Assembly (NCBI GenBank): GCA_963556145.1
Contig: CAUVYJ010000001.1
Location: 1 to 28,913 of the forward strand
Reading direction: 5' to 3'
DNA from: Hygrocybe punicea
Lineage: Eukaryota > Basidiomycota > Agaricomycetes > Agaricales > Hygrophoraceae
DNA: 28,913 nt
Of the stretch, positions 1-11,144 are shown one piece after another (within the stretch, counting starts at the first letter, position 1; every line of letters begins with the position of its first letter). The position numbers and the translations under genes were made by a program. The notes under the pieces were generated by a model, which saw only the letters and a list, made by a program, of their open reading frames with translations, was not told where the DNA came from and made no database searches.

Positions 1-297
1 CGCCGAAATTGTCTCAGATTCTGAAAGCCAGGCTCCTATTCCCCGATCTGCGTGGTCAGTTTGTGCTTCCCATGGTTGGATTCCATTCGCAAGCAGTGAC
101 TATACGGGGTGCACAATCGTGGGAACAGTGGTTTGCGAGGGAGAACCGACCATGGGAATGTTATGCAATCGACACGAACCAGGGGTTTTTGAACCCTGTG
201 AATGCAGCCACAATGACCGCGGACGAGAAACACATACCGCATTTGGGCAAGAAAGTGATATCCAAGCAAGCGTTACAAGATAAAGCCATTACAAGGG

Positions 298-305
298 TAT
301 AAATA
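298..305 (+). promoter_or_regulatory. TATA-box-like TATAAATA in the 1456-bp unit
   Basis: TATAAATA is a perfect match to the eukaryotic TATA consensus and recurs every 1456 bp. A second A-rich TATA-like run, TATAAAAAA, lies at 470-478 and is the first feature lost at the B1 junction (the break falls 3 bp before it). No coding frame follows either one convincingly, so a promoter role, for example for satellite RNA, is only a possibility. Confidence 0.25.
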
Positions 306-886
306 TGACATATGTATGAGTCACTGCAAGCGATGTCCACCGGGGGCATTCGGGGTCCAGGATCGCGATGGCGAGGACCCTGAAAGAGGATGGTATGAGG
401 AGGGATGGCACGAAATGTGGGTGGAGACCAAACGTGCGCAAATATTTGAAAGTTGGGTTGTCTTCTTGCTATAAAAAATGCTGTATGGTGTATTCGATGC
501 CCGGGGACGCGATGAGATCATCCAGGAACGCTCTCGGGTGGAAACGAACGGTTACATGCACCAGCAAGCCCATTTCAACATGTTCCTGTCATTATCTATA
601 GCCAGGATCATATTTGTGACGTTCGTGATGTTCGTGACACTCGCAGCCACCGATCGGGTGATGGTCACCACCGTTCGATGTGGTAAGCCACTGTTGCCAT
701 GGCGACCATCAGCAAATAGGCTCTATTCGTTCGCATCAGTACATACCAGTCATACCAGTCATACTAGGCTTATGTATGATAGCCGTGCTACAAATAAGCA
801 TATGATTACCTGGTTAAACGCGATTAGGTGCTCGGCAGGTTGCTCGTCTGACAACGTCATTGCTCGGAAGGTTAGAACAGTACGAT

Positions 887-912
887 CTATATATATATAC
901 ATGCATATATAG
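887..912. repeat. AT-rich inverted repeat CTATATAT...ATATATAG
   Basis: A 26-bp stretch has 8-bp perfect arms CTATATAT and ATATATAG around a 10-bp spacer (ATATACATGC). It sits about 65 bp before the TCAYGTGA cluster in each 1456-bp unit. It could extrude as a cruciform or act as an easily melted site. It could also be a chance product of the TA run. Confidence 0.55.
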
Positions 913-977
913 CAAGTGTATTATGCAAGACAGAAATTGAAATATATGGCCACGATCGCTTATGTAATGCTGTGCAC

Positions 978-1339
978 TCATGTGATCGTGATGGCAAATC
1001 ATGTGATAATCATGTGATTCAGTCACGTGATCCATGGTTATGTAATACAGATATCAATCATGTGAGTCATGATACACTCACGTGATGATCGCTTATGTAA
1101 TGCTGTGCAATCATGTGATCCAGAAGTCGATCATGTGATCCTGCATGCGCCAGTCATGTGATCCTGGGTGTCAGTCATGTGATCCATCATTATATAATAC
1201 AGGTATCAGCCATGTAAGTCTTGATACAGTCACGTGACGATCGCTTATGTAGTGCTGTGCAGTCATGTGATCCTGGTGTCGGTCATGTGATCCTGGACGT
1301 GTGCCAGTCATGTGATTCCAGTGGCCCAGGTTCATGTGA
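978..1339. repeat. TCAYGTGA motif cluster in the 1456-bp unit (15 copies)
   Basis: Fifteen copies of TCATGTGA or TCACGTGA lie in 362 bp, starting at 978, 999, 1010, 1023, 1058, 1078, 1111, 1131, 1154, 1175, 1230, 1263, 1283, 1308 and 1332. Fourteen are followed by T or C, so they fit RTCACRTG read on the other strand. Three (1023, 1078, 1230) are the fully palindromic TCACGTGA. Many are followed by CC or CCTGG. The same cluster recurs at 2434-2795, 3890-4251, 5346-5707, 6802-7163 and 8258-8619. E-box cores of this kind are bound by bHLH proteins of the Cbf1/USF class. That such a protein binds here is inference. The cluster could also simply be a decayed short tandem repeat. Confidence 0.85.
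1022..1273. repeat. Diverged ~100-bp direct duplication inside the 1456-bp unit
   Basis: Bases about 1022-1121 and 1174-1273 align at an offset of 152 bp with scattered substitutions. Both run from a GTCAYGTGATCCAT start, through a TAATACAG and GTATCA/ATATCA stretch, to GATCGCTTATGTA and a closing TCATGTGATCC. A third copy of the ATCGCTTATGTAATGCTGTGC-type phrase lies upstream near 955-974. The duplication shows that the unit grew by internal duplication before the whole 1456-bp segment was amplified. It is present at the same place in all six complete units. Confidence 0.8.
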
Positions 1340-4300
1340 TCCCGATCCCACCACTACCGGCGAATGGTACCACAATCCATCAGACTAATAGCTTTCCTGG
1401 GTGGCAGATGGTAGCATTCGCCGATTTGGTTTGCAGGGAAGAACCTGTGTAGCTATCGCCGAAATTGTCTCAGATTCTGAAAGCCAGGCTCCTATTCCCC
1501 GATCTGCGTGGTCAGTTTGTGCTTCCCATGGTTGGATTCCATTCGCAAGCAGTGACTATACGGGGTGCACAATCGTGGGAACAGTGGTTTGCGAGGGAGA
1601 ACCGACCATGGGAATGTTATGCAATCGACACGAACCAGGGGTTTTTGAACCCTGTGAATGCAGCCACAATGACCGCGGACGAGAAACACATACCGCATTT
1701 GGGCAAGAAAGTGATATCCAAGCAAGCGTTACAAGATAAAGCCATTACAAGGGTATAAATATGACATATGTATGAGTCACTGCAAGCGATGTCCACCGGG
1801 GGCATTCGGGGTCCAGGATCGCGATGGCGAGGACCCTGAAAGAGGATGGTATGAGGAGGGATGGCACGAAATGTGGGTGGAGACCAAACGTGCGCAAATA
1901 TTTGAAAGTTGGGTTGTCTTCTTGCTATAAAAAATGCTGTATGGTGTATTCGATGCCCGGGGACGCGATGAGATCATCCAGGAACGCTCTCGGGTGGAAA
2001 CGAACGGTTACATGCACCAGCAAGCCCATTTCAACATGTTCCTGTCATTATCTATAGCCAGGATCATATTTGTGACGTTCGTGATGTTCGTGACACTCGC
2101 AGCCACCGATCGGGTGATGGTCACCACCGTTCGATGTGGTAAGCCACTGTTGCCATGGCGACCATCAGCAAATAGGCTCTATTCGTTCGCATCAGTACAT
2201 ACCAGTCATACCAGTCATACTAGGCTTATGTATGATAGCCGTGCTACAAATAAGCATATGATTACCTGGTTAAACGCGATTAGGTGCTCGGCAGGTTGCT
2301 CGTCTGACAACGTCATTGCTCGGAAGGTTAGAACAGTACGATCTATATATATATACATGCATATATAGCAAGTGTATTATGCAAGACAGAAATTGAAATA
2401 TATGGCCACGATCGCTTATGTAATGCTGTGCACTCATGTGATCGTGATGGCAAATCATGTGATAATCATGTGATTCAGTCACGTGATCCATGGTTATGTA
2501 ATACAGATATCAATCATGTGAGTCATGATACACTCACGTGATGATCGCTTATGTAATGCTGTGCAATCATGTGATCCAGAAGTCGATCATGTGATCCTGC
2601 ATGCGCCAGTCATGTGATCCTGGGTGTCAGTCATGTGATCCATCATTATATAATACAGGTATCAGCCATGTAAGTCTTGATACAGTCACGTGACGATCGC
2701 TTATGTAGTGCTGTGCAGTCATGTGATCCTGGTGTCGGTCATGTGATCCTGGACGTGTGCCAGTCATGTGATTCCAGTGGCCCAGGTTCATGTGATCCCG
2801 ATCCCACCACTACCGGCGAATGGTACCACAATCCATCAGACTAATAGCTTTCCTGGGTGGCAGATGGTAGCATTCGCCGATTTGGTTTGCAGGGAAGAAC
2901 CTGTGTAGCTATCGCCGAAATTGTCTCAGATTCTGAAAGCCAGGCTCCTATTCCCCGATCTGCGTGGTCAGTTTGTGCTTCCCATGGTTGGATTCCATTC
3001 GCAAGCAGTGACTATACGGGGTGCACAATCGTGGGAACAGTGGTTTGCGAGGGAGAACCGACCATGGGAATGTTATGCAATCGACACGAACCAGGGGTTT
3101 TTGAACCCTGTGAATGCAGCCACAATGACCGCGGACGAGAAACACATACCGCATTTGGGCAAGAAAGTGATATCCAAGCAAGCGTTACAAGATAAAGCCA
3201 TTACAAGGGTATAAATATGACATATGTATGAGTCACTGCAAGCGATGTCCACCGGGGGCATTCGGGGTCCAGGATCGCGATGGCGAGGACCCTGAAAGAG
3301 GATGGTATGAGGAGGGATGGCACGAAATGTGGGTGGAGACCAAACGTGCGCAAATATTTGAAAGTTGGGTTGTCTTCTTGCTATAAAAAATGCTGTATGG
3401 TGTATTCGATGCCCGGGGACGCGATGAGATCATCCAGGAACGCTCTCGGGTGGAAACGAACGGTTACATGCACCAGCAAGCCCATTTCAACATGTTCCTG
3501 TCATTATCTATAGCCAGGATCATATTTGTGACGTTCGTGATGTTCGTGACACTCGCAGCCACCGATCGGGTGATGGTCACCACCGTTCGATGTGGTAAGC
3601 CACTGTTGCCATGGCGACCATCAGCAAATAGGCTCTATTCGTTCGCATCAGTACATACCAGTCATACCAGTCATACTAGGCTTATGTATGATAGCCGTGC
3701 TACAAATAAGCATATGATTACCTGGTTAAACGCGATTAGGTGCTCGGCAGGTTGCTCGTCTGACAACGTCATTGCTCGGAAGGTTAGAACAGTACGATCT
3801 ATATATATATACATGCATATATAGCAAGTGTATTATGCAAGACAGAAATTGAAATATATGGCCACGATCGCTTATGTAATGCTGTGCACTCATGTGATCG
3901 TGATGGCAAATCATGTGATAATCATGTGATTCAGTCACGTGATCCATGGTTATGTAATACAGATATCAATCATGTGAGTCATGATACACTCACGTGATGA
4001 TCGCTTATGTAATGCTGTGCAATCATGTGATCCAGAAGTCGATCATGTGATCCTGCATGCGCCAGTCATGTGATCCTGGGTGTCAGTCATGTGATCCATC
4101 ATTATATAATACAGGTATCAGCCATGTAAGTCTTGATACAGTCACGTGACGATCGCTTATGTAGTGCTGTGCAGTCATGTGATCCTGGTGTCGGTCATGT
4201 GATCCTGGACGTGTGCCAGTCATGTGATTCCAGTGGCCCAGGTTCATGTGATCCCGATCCCACCACTACCGGCGAATGGTACCACAATCCATCAGACTAA

Positions 4301-7300
4301 TAGCTTTCCTGGGTGGCAGATGGTAGCATTCGCCGATTTGGTTTGCAGGGAAGAACCTGTGTAGCTATCGCCGAAATTGTCTCAGATTCTGAAAGCCAGG
4401 CTCCTATTCCCCGATCTGCGTGGTCAGTTTGTGCTTCCCATGGTTGGATTCCATTCGCAAGCAGTGACTATACGGGGTGCACAATCGTGGGAACAGTGGT
4501 TTGCGAGGGAGAACCGACCATGGGAATGTTATGCAATCGACACGAACCAGGGGTTTTTGAACCCTGTGAATGCAGCCACAATGACCGCGGACGAGAAACA
4601 CATACCGCATTTGGGCAAGAAAGTGATATCCAAGCAAGCGTTACAAGATAAAGCCATTACAAGGGTATAAATATGACATATGTATGAGTCACTGCAAGCG
4701 ATGTCCACCGGGGGCATTCGGGGTCCAGGATCGCGATGGCGAGGACCCTGAAAGAGGATGGTATGAGGAGGGATGGCACGAAATGTGGGTGGAGACCAAA
4801 CGTGCGCAAATATTTGAAAGTTGGGTTGTCTTCTTGCTATAAAAAATGCTGTATGGTGTATTCGATGCCCGGGGACGCGATGAGATCATCCAGGAACGCT
4901 CTCGGGTGGAAACGAACGGTTACATGCACCAGCAAGCCCATTTCAACATGTTCCTGTCATTATCTATAGCCAGGATCATATTTGTGACGTTCGTGATGTT
5001 CGTGACACTCGCAGCCACCGATCGGGTGATGGTCACCACCGTTCGATGTGGTAAGCCACTGTTGCCATGGCGACCATCAGCAAATAGGCTCTATTCGTTC
5101 GCATCAGTACATACCAGTCATACCAGTCATACTAGGCTTATGTATGATAGCCGTGCTACAAATAAGCATATGATTACCTGGTTAAACGCGATTAGGTGCT
5201 CGGCAGGTTGCTCGTCTGACAACGTCATTGCTCGGAAGGTTAGAACAGTACGATCTATATATATATACATGCATATATAGCAAGTGTATTATGCAAGACA
5301 GAAATTGAAATATATGGCCACGATCGCTTATGTAATGCTGTGCACTCATGTGATCGTGATGGCAAATCATGTGATAATCATGTGATTCAGTCACGTGATC
5401 CATGGTTATGTAATACAGATATCAATCATGTGAGTCATGATACACTCACGTGATGATCGCTTATGTAATGCTGTGCAATCATGTGATCCAGAAGTCGATC
5501 ATGTGATCCTGCATGCGCCAGTCATGTGATCCTGGGTGTCAGTCATGTGATCCATCATTATATAATACAGGTATCAGCCATGTAAGTCTTGATACAGTCA
5601 CGTGACGATCGCTTATGTAGTGCTGTGCAGTCATGTGATCCTGGTGTCGGTCATGTGATCCTGGACGTGTGCCAGTCATGTGATTCCAGTGGCCCAGGTT
5701 CATGTGATCCCGATCCCACCACTACCGGCGAATGGTACCACAATCCATCAGACTAATAGCTTTCCTGGGTGGCAGATGGTAGCATTCGCCGATTTGGTTT
5801 GCAGGGAAGAACCTGTGTAGCTATCGCCGAAATTGTCTCAGATTCTGAAAGCCAGGCTCCTATTCCCCGATCTGCGTGGTCAGTTTGTGCTTCCCATGGT
5901 TGGATTCCATTCGCAAGCAGTGACTATACGGGGTGCACAATCGTGGGAACAGTGGTTTGCGAGGGAGAACCGACCATGGGAATGTTATGCAATCGACACG
6001 AACCAGGGGTTTTTGAACCCTGTGAATGCAGCCACAATGACCGCGGACGAGAAACACATACCGCATTTGGGCAAGAAAGTGATATCCAAGCAAGCGTTAC
6101 AAGATAAAGCCATTACAAGGGTATAAATATGACATATGTATGAGTCACTGCAAGCGATGTCCACCGGGGGCATTCGGGGTCCAGGATCGCGATGGCGAGG
6201 ACCCTGAAAGAGGATGGTATGAGGAGGGATGGCACGAAATGTGGGTGGAGACCAAACGTGCGCAAATATTTGAAAGTTGGGTTGTCTTCTTGCTATAAAA
6301 AATGCTGTATGGTGTATTCGATGCCCGGGGACGCGATGAGATCATCCAGGAACGCTCTCGGGTGGAAACGAACGGTTACATGCACCAGCAAGCCCATTTC
6401 AACATGTTCCTGTCATTATCTATAGCCAGGATCATATTTGTGACGTTCGTGATGTTCGTGACACTCGCAGCCACCGATCGGGTGATGGTCACCACCGTTC
6501 GATGTGGTAAGCCACTGTTGCCATGGCGACCATCAGCAAATAGGCTCTATTCGTTCGCATCAGTACATACCAGTCATACCAGTCATACTAGGCTTATGTA
6601 TGATAGCCGTGCTACAAATAAGCATATGATTACCTGGTTAAACGCGATTAGGTGCTCGGCAGGTTGCTCGTCTGACAACGTCATTGCTCGGAAGGTTAGA
6701 ACAGTACGATCTATATATATATACATGCATATATAGCAAGTGTATTATGCAAGACAGAAATTGAAATATATGGCCACGATCGCTTATGTAATGCTGTGCA
6801 CTCATGTGATCGTGATGGCAAATCATGTGATAATCATGTGATTCAGTCACGTGATCCATGGTTATGTAATACAGATATCAATCATGTGAGTCATGATACA
6901 CTCACGTGATGATCGCTTATGTAATGCTGTGCAATCATGTGATCCAGAAGTCGATCATGTGATCCTGCATGCGCCAGTCATGTGATCCTGGGTGTCAGTC
7001 ATGTGATCCATCATTATATAATACAGGTATCAGCCATGTAAGTCTTGATACAGTCACGTGACGATCGCTTATGTAGTGCTGTGCAGTCATGTGATCCTGG
7101 TGTCGGTCATGTGATCCTGGACGTGTGCCAGTCATGTGATTCCAGTGGCCCAGGTTCATGTGATCCCGATCCCACCACTACCGGCGAATGGTACCACAAT
7201 CCATCAGACTAATAGCTTTCCTGGGTGGCAGATGGTAGCATTCGCCGATTTGGTTTGCAGGGAAGAACCTGTGTAGCTATCGCCGAAATTGTCTCAGATT

Positions 7301-9216
7301 CTGAAAGCCAGGCTCCTATTCCCCGATCTGCGTGGTCAGTTTGTGCTTCCCATGGTTGGATTCCATTCGCAAGCAGTGACTATACGGGGTGCACAATCGT
7401 GGGAACAGTGGTTTGCGAGGGAGAACCGACCATGGGAATGTTATGCAATCGACACGAACCAGGGGTTTTTGAACCCTGTGAATGCAGCCACAATGACCGC
7501 GGACGAGAAACACATACCGCATTTGGGCAAGAAAGTGATATCCAAGCAAGCGTTACAAGATAAAGCCATTACAAGGGTATAAATATGACATATGTATGAG
7601 TCACTGCAAGCGATGTCCACCGGGGGCATTCGGGGTCCAGGATCGCGATGGCGAGGACCCTGAAAGAGGATGGTATGAGGAGGGATGGCACGAAATGTGG
7701 GTGGAGACCAAACGTGCGCAAATATTTGAAAGTTGGGTTGTCTTCTTGCTATAAAAAATGCTGTATGGTGTATTCGATGCCCGGGGACGCGATGAGATCA
7801 TCCAGGAACGCTCTCGGGTGGAAACGAACGGTTACATGCACCAGCAAGCCCATTTCAACATGTTCCTGTCATTATCTATAGCCAGGATCATATTTGTGAC
7901 GTTCGTGATGTTCGTGACACTCGCAGCCACCGATCGGGTGATGGTCACCACCGTTCGATGTGGTAAGCCACTGTTGCCATGGCGACCATCAGCAAATAGG
8001 CTCTATTCGTTCGCATCAGTACATACCAGTCATACCAGTCATACTAGGCTTATGTATGATAGCCGTGCTACAAATAAGCATATGATTACCTGGTTAAACG
8101 CGATTAGGTGCTCGGCAGGTTGCTCGTCTGACAACGTCATTGCTCGGAAGGTTAGAACAGTACGATCTATATATATATACATGCATATATAGCAAGTGTA
8201 TTATGCAAGACAGAAATTGAAATATATGGCCACGATCGCTTATGTAATGCTGTGCACTCATGTGATCGTGATGGCAAATCATGTGATAATCATGTGATTC
8301 AGTCACGTGATCCATGGTTATGTAATACAGATATCAATCATGTGAGTCATGATACACTCACGTGATGATCGCTTATGTAATGCTGTGCAATCATGTGATC
8401 CAGAAGTCGATCATGTGATCCTGCATGCGCCAGTCATGTGATCCTGGGTGTCAGTCATGTGATCCATCATTATATAATACAGGTATCAGCCATGTAAGTC
8501 TTGATACAGTCACGTGACGATCGCTTATGTAGTGCTGTGCAGTCATGTGATCCTGGTGTCGGTCATGTGATCCTGGACGTGTGCCAGTCATGTGATTCCA
8601 GTGGCCCAGGTTCATGTGATCCCGATCCCACCACTACCGGCGAATGGTACCACAATCCATCAGACTAATAGCTTTCCTGGGTGGCAGATGGTAGCATTCG
8701 CCGATTTGGTTTGCAGGGAAGAACCTGTGTAGCTATCGCCGAAATTGTCTCAGATTCTGAAAGCCAGGCTCCTATTCCCCGATCTGCGTGGTCAGTTTGT
8801 GCTTCCCATGGTTGGATTCCATTCGCAAGCAGTGACTATACGGGGTGCACAATCGTGGGAACAGTGGTTTGCGAGGGAGAACCGACCATGGGAATGTTAT
8901 GCAATCGACACGAACCAGGGGTTTTTGAACCCTGTGAATGCAGCCACAATGACCGCGGACGAGAAACACATACCGCATTTGGGCAAGAAAGTGATATCCA
9001 AGCAAGCGTTACAAGATAAAGCCATTACAAGGGTATAAATATGACATATGTATGAGTCACTGCAAGCGATGTCCACCGGGGGCATTCGGGGTCCAGGATC
9101 GCGATGGCGAGGACCCTGAAAGAGGATGGTATGAGGAGGGATGGCACGAAATGTGGGTGGAGACCAAACGTGCGCAAATATTTGAAAGTTGGGTTGTCTT
9201 CTAATAATCTACTCCT

Positions 9217-9237
9217 CGGATCCCGGGGCGGGATCCG
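9217..9237. repeat. GC-rich palindrome at the left end of B1
   Basis: Perfect 9-bp arms CGGATCCCG and CGGGATCCG flank a GGG loop, 14 bp inside the sharp left edge of the block. It would form a strong hairpin in single-stranded DNA or RNA. A hairpin close to a terminus is seen at one end of rolling-circle (Helitron/Helentron) elements, but no CTRR end is present on the minus strand here, so the resemblance is only structural. Confidence 0.75.
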
Positions 9238-9690
9238 GGACAAGGACAAGGACAAGGACAAGGATTGGTAAGCAATTTTGGACAAGGAATTTCCTTTTTG
9301 AGAACCTTAGAGGATTTTGGACAAGGAATTTGGACAAGGAGTTGCCTGTTTGGGAACCTATGGACAAGGACAAGGACAAGGACAAGGACAAGGACAAGGA
9401 ATTAGAGTTTGGACAAGGATTTTGGACAAGGATTTTGGACAAGGACAAGGACAAGGACAAGGATTTAGAGTTTGGACAAGGAATTTGGACAAGGACAAGG
9501 ACAAGGACAAGGACAAGGATTCTGGACAAGGAATTTGGACAAGGAATTTGGACAAGGACAAGGATTCTGGACAAGGATTTTGGACAAGGACAAGGACTTT
9601 GGACAAGGACAAGGACAAGGACAAGGAATCTGGACAAGGAATCTGGACAAGGAATCTGGACAAGGAATCTGGACAAGGACAAGGACAAGA
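9238..9690. repeat. GACAAG-derived microsatellite in B1
   Basis: The stretch is made of runs of GACAAG, broken by variants such as GGAATTTG, GGATTTTG, GGATTCTG and GGAATCTG, giving a recurring GGACAAGGAATTTGGACAAGG texture. It is purine-rich and nearly free of C outside the ACA core. All three forward and reverse frames stay open because the repeat contains no stop, giving Asp-Lys, Gly-Gln and Thr-Arg dipeptide strings. I regard these frames as artefacts. Paired G doublets at 4-base spacing could form two-tier G-quadruplexes. Confidence 0.93.
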
Positions 9691-9700
9691 ACCAGGCTAA

Positions 9701-11144
9701 GGGGGGGGGATCTTGGGCAAGTATTTCAGTCATGTGGGGGGGATCTTTGGGGAGTATTATGAGCAAGTATTTGGGTCATGTGGGGGGATCTGTGGGGGGC
9801 ATTGTGGGCAAGCATTTGGGACATGTTGGGGGATCTTTGGGGGGCATTTTGGGCAAGCATTTCAGTCATGTGGGGGGATCTTTGAGAGGCATTTGAGTGA
9901 TGTGGGGGGATCTTTCAGGGGCATTTTGGACAAGTATTTGGGACATCAAGGGGGATCTTTGGGGGGCATTTTAGGCAAGCATTTCAGTCATGTGGGGGGA
10001 TCTTTGGGAGGCATTTGAGTGATGTAGGGAGATCTTTCAGGGGCATTTTGGGCCAGCATTTGGGTCATGTGGGGGGATCTTTGGGGAGCATTGTGGGCAA
10101 GTATTTGGGACATCAAGGGGGATCTTTGGGGGTTATTTGAGTGATGTGGGGGGGATCTTTCAGGGGCATTTTGGACAAATATTTGGGACATCAAGGGGGA
10201 TCTTTGGAGGGCATTTTGGGCAAGCATTTCAGTCATGTGGGGGGATCTTTGGGAGGCATTTGAGTGATGTAGGGGGATCTTTCAGGGGCATTTTGGGTCA
10301 GCATTTAGAACATGTGGGGGGATCTTTGGGGAGCATTGTGGGCAAGTATTTGGGACATCAAGGGGGATCTTTGGGGGTTATTTGAGTGATGTGGGGGGGA
10401 TCTTTCAGGGGCATTTTGGACAAATATTTGGGACATCAAGGGGGATCTTTGGAGGGCATTTTGGGCAAGCATTTCAGTCATGTGGGGGGATCTTTGGGAG
10501 GCATTTGAGTGATGTAGGGGGATCTTTCAGGGGCATTTTGGGTCAGCATTTAGAACATGTGGGGGGATCTTTGGGGAGCATTGTGGGCAAGCCTTTGAGA
10601 CATCAAGGGGGATCTTTGGGGGGCATTTTGGGCAAGTATCTAAGTCATGTGGGGGGCATTGTGGGCAAGTTTTTGGATTATGTGGGGGGCTCTTTCAGGG
10701 GCATTTTGGGCATGTATTTGGGATATGTGGGGGGATCTTTCAGGGGCATTTTGGACAAGTATTTTGGACATGTTGGGGGATCTTTGGAGGGCATTTTGGG
10801 CAAGTATCTGAGTCATGTGGGGGGCATTGGAGGCAAGTATTTGGGACATGTGGGGGATCCTTCAGGGACATTTTGGTCAAACATTTGGGACATGAAAGGG
10901 GATCTTTTGAGGCATTTTGGGTAAGTATCTGAGTCATGTGGGGGGATCTTTGGAGGACATTTTGGGCAAGTAGTTGGGAGATGTGGGGGCATTGGGGGCA
11001 AGTATTTAGGACATGTGAGGGGTTCTTTCAGGGGAATTTTGGGCAAGTATCTGAATCATGTGGGGGGCATTGAGGGCAAGCACTTGGGACATGTGGGGGG
11101 ATCTTTAAGGGGCATTTTAGTCATGTGGAAGTTCTTGGGCAAGT
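9701..11144. repeat. G-rich 45/46-bp minisatellite in B1
   Basis: About 1.45 kb consists of units of the form GGGGGGATCTTTGGGGGG, CATTTTGGGCAAG, then TATTTGGGACATGTG or CATTTCAGTCATGTG. Spacing between successive GATCT sites is 44-46 bp, with interspersed short units of 31-33 bp. G runs of 3-7 occur throughout while C is scarce, so the strand asymmetry is extreme. CATGTG recurs in many units. Because 45 is divisible by three, a 15-residue periodic frame stays open for up to 180 codons (10382-10924). The 46- and 31/32-bp units shift the frame and there is no flanking gene structure, so I do not call it coding. Units become more diverged toward the right end. Confidence 0.93.
10137..10626. repeat. 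245-bp higher-order repeat inside the G-rich minisatellite (B1)
   Basis: Two consecutive segments, 10137-10381 and 10382-10626, are nearly identical at an offset of 245 bp. Each contains about six minisatellite units in a long/short pattern (roughly 45, 45, 32, 46, 45, 32). They diverge only near the end, where GCAAGTATTTGGGACATC becomes GCAAGCCTTTGAGACATC. Related but looser copies precede them from about 9890. This is higher-order organisation on top of the 45/46-bp repeat, as expected from unequal exchange. Confidence 0.8.

Larger units (their letters stand above)
1..9202. repeat. 1456-bp satellite array, 6.32 head-to-tail copies
   Basis: The sequence repeats with an exact period of 1456 bp. 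Six full units cover 1-8736 and a seventh is cut after 466 bp at 9202, where block B1 begins. Every landmark I compared recurs at exactly +1456 with no indel, and I found no base difference between units by eye. The unit is of mixed composition. One part (about 978-1339 in unit 1) is packed with TCAYGTGA motifs and the rest looks like non-repetitive spacer. No unit holds a convincing gene: the open frames overlap one another in several frames and match no family I know. The last, truncated unit next to B1 is as undiverged as the others, which is unusual for an array edge and suggests a young junction. The array continues beyond the left edge of the window. Confidence 0.97.

Noticed and set aside
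478..912. 144-codon frame in the 1456-bp unit with a hydrophobic stretch near its middle
   Set aside because: It overlaps other frames on both strands, matches no family I know and ends in the TA-rich palindrome. Exact conservation among units reflects array homogeneity, not selection.
978..1339. Yeast-type point centromere (CDEI-CDEII-CDEIII)
   Set aside because: Only the CDEI-like motif is present. No adjacent AT-rich CDEII of suitable length followed by a CDEIII-like CCGAA element was found, and no CENP-B box was seen by eye.
1465..1758. 97- and 112-codon overlapping frames at the start of the 1456-bp unit
   Set aside because: The 97-codon frame begins with TTG, not a normal eukaryotic start. 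The two frames overlap almost completely and neither has recognisable motifs. They may be fragments of a captured gene, but nothing in the sequence proves it.
9238..9690. Telomere or interstitial telomeric repeat
   Set aside because: GGACAA/GACAAG is not a known telomeric unit, it is interrupted by many variants and it lies inside a duplicated internal block.
9189..9896. Long open frames in all directions over the GACAAG region, up to 235 codons
   Set aside because: GACAAG contains no stop in any frame, so every frame reads as a dipeptide string (Asp-Lys, Gly-Gln, Thr-Arg, or Leu-Ser, Cys-Pro, Leu-Val in reverse). They are low-complexity artefacts without gene structure.
10382..10924. 180-codon frame with a 15-residue glycine-rich repeat in the G-rich minisatellite
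   Set aside because: It stays open only because 45-bp units are in frame. Neighbouring 46- and 31/32-bp units shift the frame, and no start context, domain or flanking exon supports coding.
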